64,000 nt of DNA, from the NCBI RefSeq assembly GCF_963576675.1, contig NC_088916.1, positions 89,545,501-89,609,500 on the forward strand, given 5' to 3'. Below are positions 34,091 to 44,864 of the stretch, in pieces. Origin of the DNA: Euphorbia lathyris (Eukaryota; Streptophyta; Magnoliopsida; Malpighiales; Euphorbiaceae). The notes beneath the pieces were generated by a model. That model made no database searches. It had not been told where the DNA came from and saw only the letters and a program-made list of their open reading frames with translations. Every line of letters begins with the position of its first letter. Position 1 is the first letter of the stretch. A program made the position numbers and the translations under genes.

Positions 34091-34366
34091 AGGTGAATTA
34101 CATCTATAGCCATTGAAATTTGTTTTTTTATAACGGTATGTCTACTAAACTTCAAAACTTAATATAAAATTCATTCAACTTTACACTTTTTAACACTGGT
34201 GACCACTGGGACTATTAACCAGCTTTTTCTATTGTTGATTCCCTTTTTACACCGTTAGTTTGAGTTCCAGTGACATTACTTTGGCTAGTTTGAGCTCGAA
34301 TTAGGGAAAGGAGAAAGGCAACCGTTAAAGAAAAGTAAAGTTTAGTGGTCATGATGTAATTTACCC
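34091..34366. mobile_element. Mutator-like MITE, GGGTAAATTA family, copy 2
   Basis: The left end AGGTGAATTACATCTATAGC is mirrored by TGTAATTTACCC on the right. A perfect 10-bp target duplication TAAATTCATA lies at 34081-34090 and 34367-34376. It is short (276 bp), with an internal CAACGG-like part lost. Confidence 0.83.
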
Positions 34367-34502
34367 TAAATTCATAGGTAAAATTTTAATCAGACATGGA
34401 CTATTTTCTTTTTCGGTATACTAAGATAATTGTATACGATTGTTATCTTATACTATATATACAAATAAGGACCACTTACATATAAAATTAAATATATTAC
34501 TA

Positions 34503-35022
34503 CAGTAAAACCTCTATATAGGAATACGTTTGGGACCGGACAATTTGTATAACAATTGGGAGGTTATTCTTATATAGAGTTTGGTACCCAAAAAAAAAAA
34601 TCAACACTTAAAGTTTATAAATTTAATGTTTAGCATATCAAGTCTACGAGTTTTATTTCCAATACCTAAAGAATTGGAAGAGTTTTGAGTTTAGTTTCCA
34701 ATACATAAAGAAAAGAGTTTTATGGGAAAATGGTAAGAATTTATAGTTAAAGTTGGAATTTGTGTGCCAACTCATATTTAATCTCAATAATTTTTAAATT
34801 TTTTAATAAATTTTGTTTAAATCCTTAATACATATATACATTATTTACATAATTATTCCTATATAGAGGTATAGTTTCTAAAGGTGGGACTTGGATTATG
34901 TATAACAATTAACATTTGGGAGGTTATTCTTATTTATAACCGGCCCAAGTTGGGACCGAAATTTTTTATAACAAATTGGAGGTTATTCTTATATAGAGTA
35001 TTCCTATATAGAGGTTTTACTG
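34503..35022. mobile_element. Emigrant/pogo-type MITE, copy 2
   Basis: The ends CAGTAAAACCTCTATATAGG and CCTATATAGAGGTTTTACTG are perfectly inverted and flanked by TA. Internal repeats of GGAGGTTATTCTTATATAGAG are characteristic. It is non-coding. Confidence 0.9.
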
Positions 35023-35059
35023 TACTTGAGTTTTGTTGTTAGTTCTGAGTATAATTATT

Positions 35060-36047
35060 GGGTAAATTACACCCATGGCCACTGAACTTTTCTTTTTTTA
35101 ACAGTAGAACCATTAAACTTCAAAAGTTAATATAAAAGACAGGGTAAATTACACCCATGGCCACTGAACTTTACCCATTTTCACATTATGGCCATTGAAC
35201 TTCATTTCTTTCCGGTATGACCACTGAACTTTACACTTTTTAACACCGGTGACCACTCAATTTTAACAAACTTCTCAAAATGATCATTAACAATCGTTAA
35301 CGACCTCAAAATGAAAATATTCAAGAAATAAAGTTGTTTAGAATGACATTTACCATGAAACCATATTTTTTATTTTCGAAAATCACATCTTTTGGAGCTT
35401 TCTCTCTCCTAACCAAACAACACCTAAATGACCTCAAAACGAAAATTTTCAAGAATTAAAGTTCCTTAGAATATTATTGACGCTTTGGATTTTTTATTTT
35501 TAACCGTCAACGGTCGTTTTGAGGCGTTGAGTGGCCACCGGTGTTAAAAAGTGTAAAGTTCATTAGTCATACCGGGAAGAAATGAAATTCAGTGGCCATA
35601 ATGTGAAAATGGGTAAAGTTCGGTAGCCATGAGTGTAATTTACCCATAAAAGACAATTAATTTTAAATTTTTTAATACCCAAAATGACCTTTAACGACAT
35701 CAAAATTCAAGAATTAAATTTATTTTAGAATGATATTTACCATGAAACCACATTTTTTATTTTCCAAAATCACTATATTTGGAGGTTTCTCTCTCTCAAA
35801 ATTCATTTTCTCTCCTAACCAAACAACACATAAATGGCATCAAGACGGAATTTTTCAAGAATTAAAGTTGTTTAGAATATCATTAATTCTTAGAACTTTT
35901 TATTTTGAGGCAATTAACAATCGTTTTGAGTGGCCACAGATGTTAAAAAGTGAAAGTTGAATGACTTTCATGTTAAGTTTTAAAGTTCATTAGGCGTAAC
36001 GTCAAAAAAAAAAATTAAGGTTCAGTGGCCATGGGTGAAATTTACCC
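35060..36047. mobile_element. Mutator-like MITE, GGGTAAATTA family, copy 3 (host of copy 4)
   Basis: The left end GGGTAAATTACACCCATGGC mirrors GCCATGGGTGAAATTTACCC on the right. A perfect 10-bp target duplication TATAATTATT lies at 35050-35059 and 36048-36057. Copy 4 (35142-35645) is inserted in its left arm. Confidence 0.87.
35142..35645. mobile_element. Mutator-like MITE, GGGTAAATTA family, copy 4 (nested)
   Basis: The left end GGGTAAATTACACCCATGGC is mirrored on the right by GCCATGAGTGTAATTTACCC. A perfect 10-bp duplication ATAAAAGACA lies at 35132-35141 and 35646-35655. It sits inside copy 3 of its own family. Confidence 0.9.
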
Positions 36048-36392
36048 TATAATTATTATGTGAAAATCTTACAAAAAAAAAAAAAAATTGGAAAGCTCTT
36101 ACAATTATTATAAAATGATATAGTAAATTGTGTAAAACATAATTATTTGTTAAATACATTTAAATTAGAAAATACTTATCTATTATCTAAAAATAGACAA
36201 TTGTTTGACTAAATTAATTTAATTAATTAAGCTAAAAGAAACAGTAAACAAGGTAATAATAGAAACATAATTTTCTAAATCTGAATCAACAATGTAATAA
36301 TAGAAAAAATAAATAATAATTCTAGGACCAAAAAAATGAGTGGAAAAGAGAAAATTTAGGAATAAAAATGGTGAGAAATTAGAATATTTTTG

Positions 36393-36400
36393 TATATAAA
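36393..36400 (+). promoter_or_regulatory. TATA box of the first SKU5-similar gene
   Basis: TATATAAA lies about 120 bp before the start codon at 36519. It is followed by a CTTCTTCTCC-rich leader, typical of a plant 5' UTR. Confidence 0.6.
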
Positions 36401-36518
36401 AACACAAAATCACAGAGAAATATCATCATCCTCTTCTTCTCCTTCTTCCATTTTTTCCATTTAAATTTCATAATATAATTAGAAAAAAAAATAGAATAAT
36501 TAGTAAAAAAATTAGGAG

Positions 36519-38575
36519 ATGAATGTTGGGATGTTAATGGTGTTAATTTGCCTCTTAGTTGGGGCAATTAATGAAGTTAAAGGAGAAGATCCTTACTTGT
36601 ATTTCACATGGAATGTGAGTTACGCTACTATCTCGCCTCTCGGTACCCCGCAACAGGTTATTATGATTAATAATCAGTTCCCGGGACCGGTTATCAATTC
36701 TACGAGTAACAACAATGTTGTTGTCAATGTGTTCAATAACATTGATGAGCCATTCCTTATCACCTGGTAAGTTATTTCTCCTTCTCTTGTTTGTATGTTT
36801 TTATGAAAGTAGTTGAAAGTGTGTGAAAGTGGGTGAAATTGTGTGAAAGTGAGTGAAAGTGTGTGAAATTGGCTGAAATTGTGTGTTTTGTTTTGCAGGA
36901 GTGGAATTCAGCAGAGGAAGAACTCATGGCAAGAAGGGTTGCTCGGAACGAATTGCCCGATTCTTCCGGGGACGAACTACACGTACCATTTCCAAGTGAA
37001 AGATCAAATTGGGAGTTTCATGTACTATCCAAGCACAGCTCTCCACAAGGCAAGTGGTGGATTTGGGGGAATTCATATCAACAGCCGTTTGTTAATTCCG
37101 GTCCCGTATGCCGATCCCGAGGATGAGTACACCGTAATGATCAATGATTGGTATGCCAAGACTCATAAATCTCTAAGGACTTTCTTGGAAACCGGACGCC
37201 CCCTCGGACGCCCCGACGGTGTTCTTATCAACGGCAAAGACGCTAAAGGCGACGGCAAAGACGAGCCCCTTTTCACGATGAAACCCGACAAAACTTACAA
37301 GTTCAGAATTTGCAACGCCGGGATGAAAACGACGCTCAATTTCCGAATCCAAGGACATACAATGAAACTTGTTGAAATGGAAGGTTCACATGTTGTTCAG
37401 AACATGTATGAATCTCTTGATATTCATGTTGGACAATGTTTAGCTGTTCTTGTCACAGCAAATAAAGAACCAAAAGATTATTACATGGTTGCTTCCACCC
37501 GGTTCACGAAAACCGTGCAAACCGGTAAAGGAATTATCCGCTACGCCAATGGGAAGGGGCCTGCGTCGGGAGACATGCCTCCTGCCCCTGTCGGATGGGC
37601 TTGGTCACTAAATCAATTCCGATCTTTCCGATGGAATCTCACCGCTAGTGCTGCCAGGCCTAACCCGCAAGGTTCGTACCATTACGGTGCTATTAACATC
37701 ACCCGTACTATTAAGATGGATAATTCCGTCGGCAGAACCGGAGGGAAGCTTCGCTACGCGATTAACGGGATTTCCCACACTAATCCAGACACTCCTCTCA
37801 AGTTAGCTGAGTATTTCAGAATTGCTGACAAGGTTTTCAAGTATGATACAATGAAAGATGAGCCACCAGCAAGCGGGGCCGAGATCATCGTGCAACCAAA
37901 TGTTCTTAATTTGACCTTCCGAAATTTCGTTGAGATTATCCTCGAGAACCCCGAGAAGAGCATCCAATCATGGCACTTGGCCGGTTATTCTTTCTTCATA
38001 GTCGCGTAAGTTATTTTTCTCTGTTTACATATACTAGGAATCGAACTCGAGCTAAAGATTATATATTTTGCAACTAATGTTCAAACACCCCCAATTCGAC
38101 AAAATAACGAAAAAAACAGAATACTCGTCCCAAACATACTAAATCTGTCAGTAATTTCGTAGTACAATTACTGACAGAGTTAGCGACAGATTATTCCGTT
38201 CTTTAAAGGAAATCTGTATTTTCTTACTAAAATTTGGTCGCTAATCCCCGAGTTTTTGATTCCGGTTGAAACAGGATAGAGCCGGGGAAATGGACACCAG
38301 AGAAGAGGCAGAACTACAATCTACTCGACGCAGTGAGTAGAACCACAGTGCAGGTATTTCCGAAATCATGGGCAGCGATATTCTTGACATTCGACAACTC
38401 CGGAATGTGGAATTTCAGGTCCGAGATATGGGAAAGGACATACTTAGGACAACAACTATACGTAAGCGTTCTTTCGCCGGAACAATCTCTGAGAGATGAA
38501 TACAATATTCCTGATGATGCTTTGCTTTGTGGAGCTGTGAAGGGAATACCAAAACCTCCACCTTACACCATATAG
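36519..38575 (+). CDS. SKU5-similar (SKS) multicopper-oxidase-like protein, copy A
   Basis: Three coding exons, 36519-36766, 36899-38005 and 38275-38575, join with GT/AG introns of 132 and 269 bp into 551 residues. A hydrophobic signal peptide (about 1-23, ending in EVKG before EDPYLYF) sends it to the secretory pathway. Three cupredoxin domains follow (about 28-145, 155-300, 370-510). The copper-ligand HWHG of true oxidases is replaced by TWSGIQQRKNSW (about 82-93), and the HCH motif near the end by WNFRSEIWERTYLGQ (about 497-511); only one histidine remains in SWHLAGYSF (about 440-448). Family members such as SKU5 act at the cell wall or plasma membrane in directional growth and lack classical oxidase chemistry. 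There is no C-terminal hydrophobic tail for a GPI anchor; the protein ends PPPYTI. Copy B lies 6.3 kb downstream on the same strand. Confidence 0.95.
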
Positions 38576-38908
38576 ACGAAGACGACACTTTATTTTGTCG
38601 CTAAAAATACTTTCTGTCACTAAATATGCTTTCTGTCGCAATTTTTTTCTATGTTTCTGCTGATAGAATATAATTAATCTTTTGTAATTTTTTTATTATT
38701 TTATTATATATTCCATGGTGATTTATCCACCAATAAGAACAAGAGTTTGTACCATTTCTCATAGTTTTTTATTCAATTTATAAAGTTACTATTTGTATCA
38801 TCATAATTTTTTATTCAATTTATAAAGTTACTATTTGTATCATTTTTTATGACATTTATATCTATATAAGAGTAAAGTTAATCAAAAAGAATATCATTAT
38901 ATATATAG
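38576..38908. other. 3' flank of SKS copy A
   Basis: This is the probable 3' UTR and terminator region, AT-rich with short repeats of TTTCTGTCGC just after the stop. A near-duplicate phrase ATTCAATTTATAAAGTTACT occurs at about 38771 and 38815. No gene is seen. Confidence 0.4.
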
Positions 38909-39963
38909 GATAAATAATTTATTAGTCACTATAATTTTTCACTTAATACATAGTTTACTCCTTTATTAAAATCAAAAATCAGATTTTAATTTTTATTTAC
39001 ATTTATAAAAATTATTTGTTATGTATTTTATTATTATACGATTTTAAATCTTAAATATCACAATATCACAATTTTAATTTTGTTTTTATCAATTTTTCAG
39101 TTAGACACTTATAGGAAAAAAAACAGTTTTTAAAAAAACTCATTAAATTTGACATTTTAATAAATTTATTTAAGAGAATGAGACACCTTATAAGTAATTT
39201 ATCAATGCTGACTATTGAATAATTTACCCTATTTTAATAAGGGTAAATTATAAATAAATGAATGTGGTTTGCTCGATTTGTAAATAGAGATATGTGATTT
39301 AAAAGTTTGCAAATAAGGGTATGTAATATGATTTTTTTTTTCTAAACAAATTACTTGAAATTAAACTGTTAATACAATCAAGAGCATTTTTATTTTTCTT
39401 TTTATTTTAAATTACATTTACATATTGACAAAACATAGACTCCTAAATCGAATAGCACTTGTGTAAAATGAAATTAAATATAAATTTAATTCACATATTG
39501 TCAAATTAGTAAAAAAAACATAAATTTTTATCATATGATTTATGGTTTCGATTTAGGGAGCTGTGTTTTGGGAGGTGTGTGTTTTATCGATATGTAAGAA
39601 TAATTTTTTTAAGATGAAAATGTCATTGGTTATAATCAGAACTTAACTGTGTAATTTGAAATACTTTGTTTTGTAGATAAAACATACCACAGACCTCTAT
39701 TTGCGAACTTTTAAACCACATGTCTTTGTTTGTAAAATTAGCAAACCACAAGTATTTTTTTTTTGTACTTTTCCATTTTAACAATACACTGTAGTCCTTA
39801 AATTTGGTTTCAAGTATTTGAATTATTAAACAGCTTGTTAATTCCTCTATAACGGATTACATTGTTGAATAAAACAAAAATTAAGAATTAAATGGTATAT
39901 TATTAAAATATAAGAACTAAATAGTGTAATAAGTAAAAATATAGAGACTAATAAATTATTTAC

Positions 39964-39965
<2 letters not shown>
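38909..39965. mobile_element. TIR element with GGGTAAATAATTTATTAGTC ends
   Basis: The left end GGATAAATAATTTATTAGTC mirrors GACTAATAAATTATTTACCC on the right, between TA-rich flanks. Another element (39240-39774) is inserted in it. The interior is AT-rich and non-coding. Confidence 0.7.
39240..39774. mobile_element. Nested TIR element with GTGGTTTGC-rich long ends
   Basis: The left arm (GTGGTTTGCTCGATTTGTAA, ATTTAAAAGTTTGCAAATA) is mirrored by the right arm (TTTGCGAACTTTTAAACCAC, TAGCAAACCACAAG). The flanks ATTTTAATA (39231-39239) and ATTTTAACA (39775-39783) are a 9-bp target duplication with one mismatch. It is probably Mutator-like and has no coding capacity. Confidence 0.7.

Positions 39966-40028
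<63 letters not shown>
39966..40028. repeat. (TA)n microsatellite
   Basis: About 63 bp of uninterrupted AT dinucleotides directly after the end of the TIR element, whose target site it may represent. Confidence 0.97.
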
Positions 40029-40033
<5 letters not shown>

Positions 40034-40090
40034 TGCTCTATCTCTATTTTTTTTAGCTCTTTTCATCAAGATTCAATTGAACATCTAGAA

Positions 40091-40623
40091 CTGCTAGAGG
40101 GTTCGCTACGGGCTGCTTTGCATTCCCGATCCCTAATTTCTCTGCCCTTTTAGCTGAACTCAAAGCAATCACCTTTGCTATTGATATTGCCTGGGAACGA
40201 AATTGGCGCCGACTGTGGATTGAATCAGATTCAGCTACTGCAGTTCACCTTCTACGCACCAAATAGACCAACATCCCCTGGGAGATTAGACAGGAATGGC
40301 TGCTTTGTCTCAACCGATGTTCGGCAATGGAGATTATAATCACGCACATATTCAGAGAAGGCAACCAAACAGCGGATTGCCTAGCACGTCATGGGGTTAC
40401 TGCCACGGATATCATCTGGTGGCCTTCTGCACCAGCATTTTGCAAACATTTCATTTTTGAAGATTTATGTAATGTTGCTCACTTACGTTCTGTTTAATTT
40501 TGCTCTCTCTTTGTATTCTTTCATTCTTTTTTAATAAATTCGGGTTAGTCAAGCCCCAGGGATGCCAACCTAGTTGGGATGTCTGGGTCCTCGTTTCCGT
40601 CCCAGCCTTTATTCAAAAAAAAA
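40091..40623 (+). mobile_element. 5'-truncated LINE with RNase H domain
   Basis: A frame reads FSALLAELKAITFAIDIAWE, WIESDSA and IFREGNQTADCLARHG, the E-D-D landmarks of the RNase H (RVT_3) domain at the C-terminus of plant L1-type LINEs. It is interrupted by one TAG at about 40264. It ends in a short 3' UTR and a poly(A) run at 40615-40623. A perfect 15-bp target duplication ATTGAACATCTAGAA flanks it (40076-40090 and 40624-40638), showing insertion as an already truncated copy. Confidence 0.92.
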
Positions 40624-40759
40624 ATTGAACATCTAGAATTTTATGTATCAAGATTGATTTTTTTTTTTAAATGATGATTGTTTCAATCACAAAAGTTGTC
40701 AATGTACTTTCTGAGAATATAAAAAGTTCGTTCATTTTCGACTCAATTTATAAATGAGA

Positions 40760-41180
40760 CGAGCTTGAGCAGGGCGAAGCTCGGCTCAAAAGCTCACGAG
40801 CAGGCTCGACTATAGGTTCATGAACAAGCTAGATTGTAATGTCCATAAATATGCTTGTGACTAAGCTTAGTTCGATTATTTTTTAATGATAATATTTCTA
40901 CAGGAGGAAAAATGAAAAAGAACGTACTTTTATGTAAACTTTAGCTTTGTACATTTTAAAACTATGTATTTTTATATTAAAGTAATTTCAAATCAATATA
41001 ATTTATGAGTTGTTTGCTAGCGAAGTTCATGAACTGAATTAATGTGATACTCGTTAACAAGCTTGTAAACAGCTTGTGAGCAACTCACGGACAAAATATT
41101 GAGCTGGAGATCTTCAAATTTCTGAAGAGCCCAGTCTTAACAGGCCAAAGCTCGACTTGGCTCGGCTCGATTACAACCAT
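40760..41180. mobile_element. MITE with GCTCGGCTCGA-type ends
   Basis: GAGCTTGAGCAGGGCGAAGC and GAAGCTCGGCTCAAAAGCTC on the left are mirrored by AAGCTCGACTTGGCTCGGCT on the right, around an AT-rich core. No target duplication was fixed. Confidence 0.5.
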
Positions 41181-41395
41181 ATGCAAGTTTGTGGAAAGAT
41201 TTGATGCAATGACAATTTCGTAATATTTGTAAGTTTGGGATTTCGGTTTTTAGCATTTTCGGATCCTATTTTCCTTAGAAACGGGCTAAGGATAAAAAAA
41301 TCATCAGTATTGCTCATGAACTATGGGCCAAGGATAAATAATCATCAGTTTAGGCCATTAAAAATGCAATTTACTATTTTGGTAAGGATGGCAGT

Positions 41396-41779
41396 ATTGT
41401 ACCCGCGGGTACCTGGCACTACCCGACTCTAATAGGTATGGGATCAATATCATTACCTGTTAGGGTAATGGAACGGGTATGGGAATACCCCCAGGTCCCG
41501 ATACCCGTTACCCGTCATAACTTTTTTATATATTAATAAATATCATTGTTTTTTAGATGTAAGATGTCAAATTTGAATCTCAACCTTTTATTTTTCAACC
41601 ATTGAGTGATACCACTAAGCTATTTTATTCTTATTAATTAAGATTCAATTTTTAAATAGTTGATTTATTAAATTTATATTTTGTTAAATTTGTAATATTT
41701 TTTGTTTTATTTATTGATTCTTAACGGGTAAGAGTATCCGTGGGTACCGGCGAATTAAATGGGACGAGTATGGGATGTA
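41396..41779. mobile_element. MITE with GGGTACC-rich ends, right end lost
   Basis: It starts GGATGGCAGTATTGTACCCG and is followed by CGGGTACCTGGC and ATACCCGTTACCCG. The mirrored region is GTATCCGTGGGTACCGGCG near 41727. The expected right terminus is replaced at 41780 by duplicated DNA. Confidence 0.55.
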
Positions 41780-42352
41780 TAAATAATTTATTAGTCACTA
41801 CAATTTTTTACCTTATACATTGTTTACTCCTTATATTTTAATAAAGGAAATTACATCAAAAATCAGATTTTAATTTTTATTTACATTTATAAAAATTATT
41901 TTTTATGTATTTTATCATTATACGATTTTAAATCTTAAATATCAGAATATCACAATTTTAATTTTGTTTTTATCAATTTTTCAGTTAGACACTTATAGGA
42001 AAAAAAACAGTTTTTAAAAAAAACTCATCAAATTTGATATTTTAATGAATTTATTTAACAGAATGAGACACTTATAAGTAATTTATCAATGCTGACTATT
42101 GAATAATTTACCCTATTTTAATAAGGGTAAAATATAAATAAATGAATGTGGTTTGCTCGATTTGTAAATAGAGATATGTGATTTAAAAGTTTGCAAATGA
42201 GGGTATGTAATATGATTTTTTTTTTCTAAACAAATTACTTGAAATTAAACTTTTAATACAATCAAGAGCATTTTTATTTTTATTTTTATTTTTAATTACA
42301 TTACATATTGACAAAACATAGACTCCTAAATCAAATAGCAGTTGTGTAAAAA
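41780..42352. repeat. Second copy of 38911-39468 (local duplication)
   Basis: The two stretches match closely over about 560-570 bp, including the junction between the outer TIR element and the nested one (39240). Small indels occur, notably about 20 extra bases near 41841. Because the nested junction is shared, this copy was made after the nesting. Confidence 0.92.
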
Positions 42353-42609
42353 TAGAACGATTTTTTTCTGTTTTATAAAGTTCTGTGAATTTCGGAGGTT
42401 ATTGATAAGTAATCGTGTGCGATTCAACTATTAATAACGAAGCCTCTTAATTCTATTGTGCCAGAAGTGAAAATACGTCAAATGAGTTTGAGAAATATTA
42501 TTCCGAATATGTATTTCGACATGAGAAGAATGTATTATACACCTCACAATGTAATTTTGTGGAGAAAATATGAATTGCATTATTGTAGAGAAGGTAAATT
42601 GTATACTAA
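42353..42609. other. Unassigned sequence between elements
   Basis: A 74-codon frame starts at 42458 (MPEVKIRQMSLRNIIPNMYF), but its tail is the MITE that follows. It could be a gene scrap. No family was recognised. Confidence 0.25.
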
Positions 42610-42815
42610 GGGCTGTTTGGTTACTCATTTTCATGCTATTGTCTGTCTTTTCACTTCAAAATGGAAAATTTTATGTGTTTAGTTAAGGATCTCCTATTTG
42701 TCTTTTACACTTGAAAAGTAGCATTTTACAAAAGTAGGGAATCTCTACTTTTTGTAAAAGCAATTTTTTCCAACAGTAAACCGTAATAGCAAACAATATG
42801 TAAAACAAACAGACC
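42610..42815. mobile_element. Small MITE related to 11349-11547
   Basis: The left end GGGCTGTTTGGTTACTC mirrors TAAAACAAACAGACC on the right. The interior phrases TTTTACAAAAGTAGGGAATC and TCTACTTTTTGTAAAA correspond to the 11.3-kb copy. Confidence 0.55.
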
Positions 42816-42904
42816 ATTAATCTATCCAAATCGGAATTGGAAGATTCACTTTAATTTATGTTATTTTTGAATCTTTGGGTTTTTTTTAAAATAAAATCTT
42901 TGGG

Positions 42905-43040
42905 TATTAAAGGGTTAAGGTGCAAATTTGCCCCTAAAGTTTTTGAGAAAATGCAAATTTATCCCTAACGTATGAAATTGTGCAATTTTATCTTTAGCGT
43001 TGTCAAGCAGGATTAGTTTTACCCCCACCCAACAGAAAAT
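42905..43040. mobile_element. Left-end fragment of an AAGGTGCAAA TIR element
   Basis: It begins GGGTTAAGGTGCAAATTTGC and continues CCCTAACGTATGAAATTGTG and TTATCTTTAGCGTTG, as in the left arm of 29203-31425. The rest of the element is absent. Confidence 0.5.
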
Positions 43041-43047
43041 TTAAATA

Positions 43048-43743
43048 CAGTTAAACCTCGATAAATGAATATTCGATAAAGTAATAACCTCGATTATATA
43101 ATAAATTCTTCGGGTCCCGACTTGGGCCAATGGACTAAAGTAATAACCTCGCTAAATGCATTAAGTAATAAAAGATATCTAAATCCTTAAGGGCTCAATG
43201 AAAATATAAAGTAATAATTATTAAATTATATATATATATATATATATATATTCTAAAAAACAAAGTAAGCATAGCCTTTACCTATATATATATATAACAA
43301 AACCTTTTAATCAATCGACTATAAGTTATTCCTTCTGAAAAAATGCATCTATAGTTGATTGTTTTTTCTTTCCACCTAAACCAAAATGAACATTATTCTT
43401 AACTTTTTGTAGTGCAAACACAACTTCTGGTATATTTTGCTCATGTTGTAGCAAGTAGTTGTTTAAGATGACCATTGCTTGAAAGGCCTCTTTTGACGAT
43501 ACATTTGCGACAACACAATTATCATCTGGCTCTGGATCATTTCCATCATCATTGATTTGTAATTATGCTAACGTGATAATTACAAATCAATCAAATAATA
43601 TATTTCCTAAACAAGATAATTACATATCTAATGAATATTTATCGATAAATGAATAATTTATTCATTTATCGATAAATAAATAATCTAGCTTAATGAATAT
43701 TTTTTTCCGGTCCCAAAGATATACATTTATAGAGGTTTTACTG
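43048..43743 (-). mobile_element. Emigrant/pogo-type element with transposase remnant
   Basis: The left end CAGTTAAACCTCGATAAATG and right end ATTTATAGAGGTTTTACTG are inverted and flanked by TA. Sub-terminal ATGAATATTCGATAAAGTAA repeats are as in other Emigrant/Lemi-type elements. Unlike the other two copies it retains coding sequence (43326-43556, minus strand), so it is a deletion derivative of an autonomous element. Confidence 0.9.
43326..43556 (-). pseudogene. C-terminal end of a pogo-like transposase
   Basis: The minus strand has an open frame of 76 codons ending at a TAA. It contains SSKEAFQAMVILNNYLLQHE and GGKKKQSTIDAFFQKE. An acidic linker, two short helices and a final basic K-K-K-Q-S-T-[IL]-D-x-F-F motif are what is seen at the end of plant pogo/Tigger-type transposases. 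The DNA-binding and DDE catalytic parts are missing. A 15-bp inverted repeat with a 9-nt loop just beyond (about 43553-43591) marks the deletion edge. Confidence 0.65.
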
Positions 43744-44029
43744 TAGACTGGTTTACTGTTATTTAACTCATCAATTAATTATCACACCAGACTTTGTAAG
43801 CATCAATTATGTCTGAAATATTTATTTTGTTACTAATGCAATTACAAACAACCTGTCGAAATGCTAATATTTAAATTTATCAGATACAAGTTAATCACAA
43901 AAAAAACTGCATAAAATGCTTATTGTCCTATTAAAAAAGATATAAACAATTCGTCAAAATACACATAATTAACTCCTTTATTTTACCAATAAATTTGTTT
44001 GAAAAAATTGTTGTGATAGTCGAATAACA
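43744..44029. other. Intergenic, no gene seen
   Basis: AT-rich; no ends or coding frames were recognised. Confidence 0.4.
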
Positions 44030-44131
44030 GACATGACTGTTCACAAACGAAACGACTATTTATGAAAGGAGGTATTTATTGGTAATTAAATTAATTATAT
44101 AATTATATAATTTTATTCAATTTTGTCCAAC
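44030..44131 (+). repeat. 3' piece of the TGTTAGAC solo-LTR family
   Basis: ATGACTGTTCACAAACGAAA, CGACTATTTATGAAAGGAGG and the terminal TTTTGTCCAACA match the last 100 bp of the LTRs at 29291 and 32307. The rest is missing. Confidence 0.7.
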
Positions 44132-44763
44132 ATATTTTAGACCAAGTTTGTACTGTGCAATACAAACTCGTATGTTTCATTGACTGGATTATATGACTGC
44201 TTGCACTATCTGAAGGCAGTTCCGCAAACGTTTTAAACAGCACGACCTCGTTCGCGACTCATCCCATTATTGTGTTCGGTAAAATTGGAAACATATCATA
44301 TATATATGAACTTAACTTGGAAGTAAATTTCAATTTTGTGCTTGTCAAATTTATGTTTTTCAATTCAACCACCTCAACTTCGTTTACATTACCAAAATGT
44401 CCTTTAGTTCAATTTTATACTTTTTCCAGGGACTACTGATGTAATTAACTTGAAATTCCAAATTCAGATGAATGAAATCTATAATTAGTTCATTACAGCT
44501 TTACAAAGGAAGAAAAACGAGTAAAAATAGGCAGTCAAAAGGTAAAAAATAGGAAAAAATAAATATGTGGTAATTATTTAGTCATGAGGTAAAAATAAGA
44601 GAATAAAATTCCGAAATATTACTGATTTATCTCTTAAAATAGAGGTAACTATTTAATATAAAAAGGGAACTTTATAACTCTGAAAAACATAGAAGAAGAA
44701 GATAATATCTTCTTCCATCAGGGAGAGAATTAAATAAGGCCTTTTTTAAGGCATAGGAAAGGG

Positions 44764-44774
44764 TTTATATAAAA
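44764..44774 (+). promoter_or_regulatory. Candidate TATA box of SKS copy B
   Basis: TTTATATAAAA lies about 95 bp before the start codon in a TA-rich tract. Another candidate (AATATAAAAAGGG) lies about 110 bp further upstream and would give a leader containing GAAGAAGAAG. The choice between them is open. Confidence 0.4.
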
Positions 44775-44864
44775 TATATATAAACATATATATATTTTAT
44801 ATAAACTTATATAAGAAATATATATATATATATATTATTTATTTATTAAAAAAACAAAAAAAAG

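Noticed and set aside
42458..42682. 74-codon frame as a host exon
   Set aside because: Its second half is the MITE at 42610 and no homology could be recognised; kept only as unassigned sequence.
43403..43418. TTTTTGTAGTG as the missing right end of the CACTA element
   Set aside because: It lies within the pogo transposase remnant, 43 kb from the left end; a chance match.
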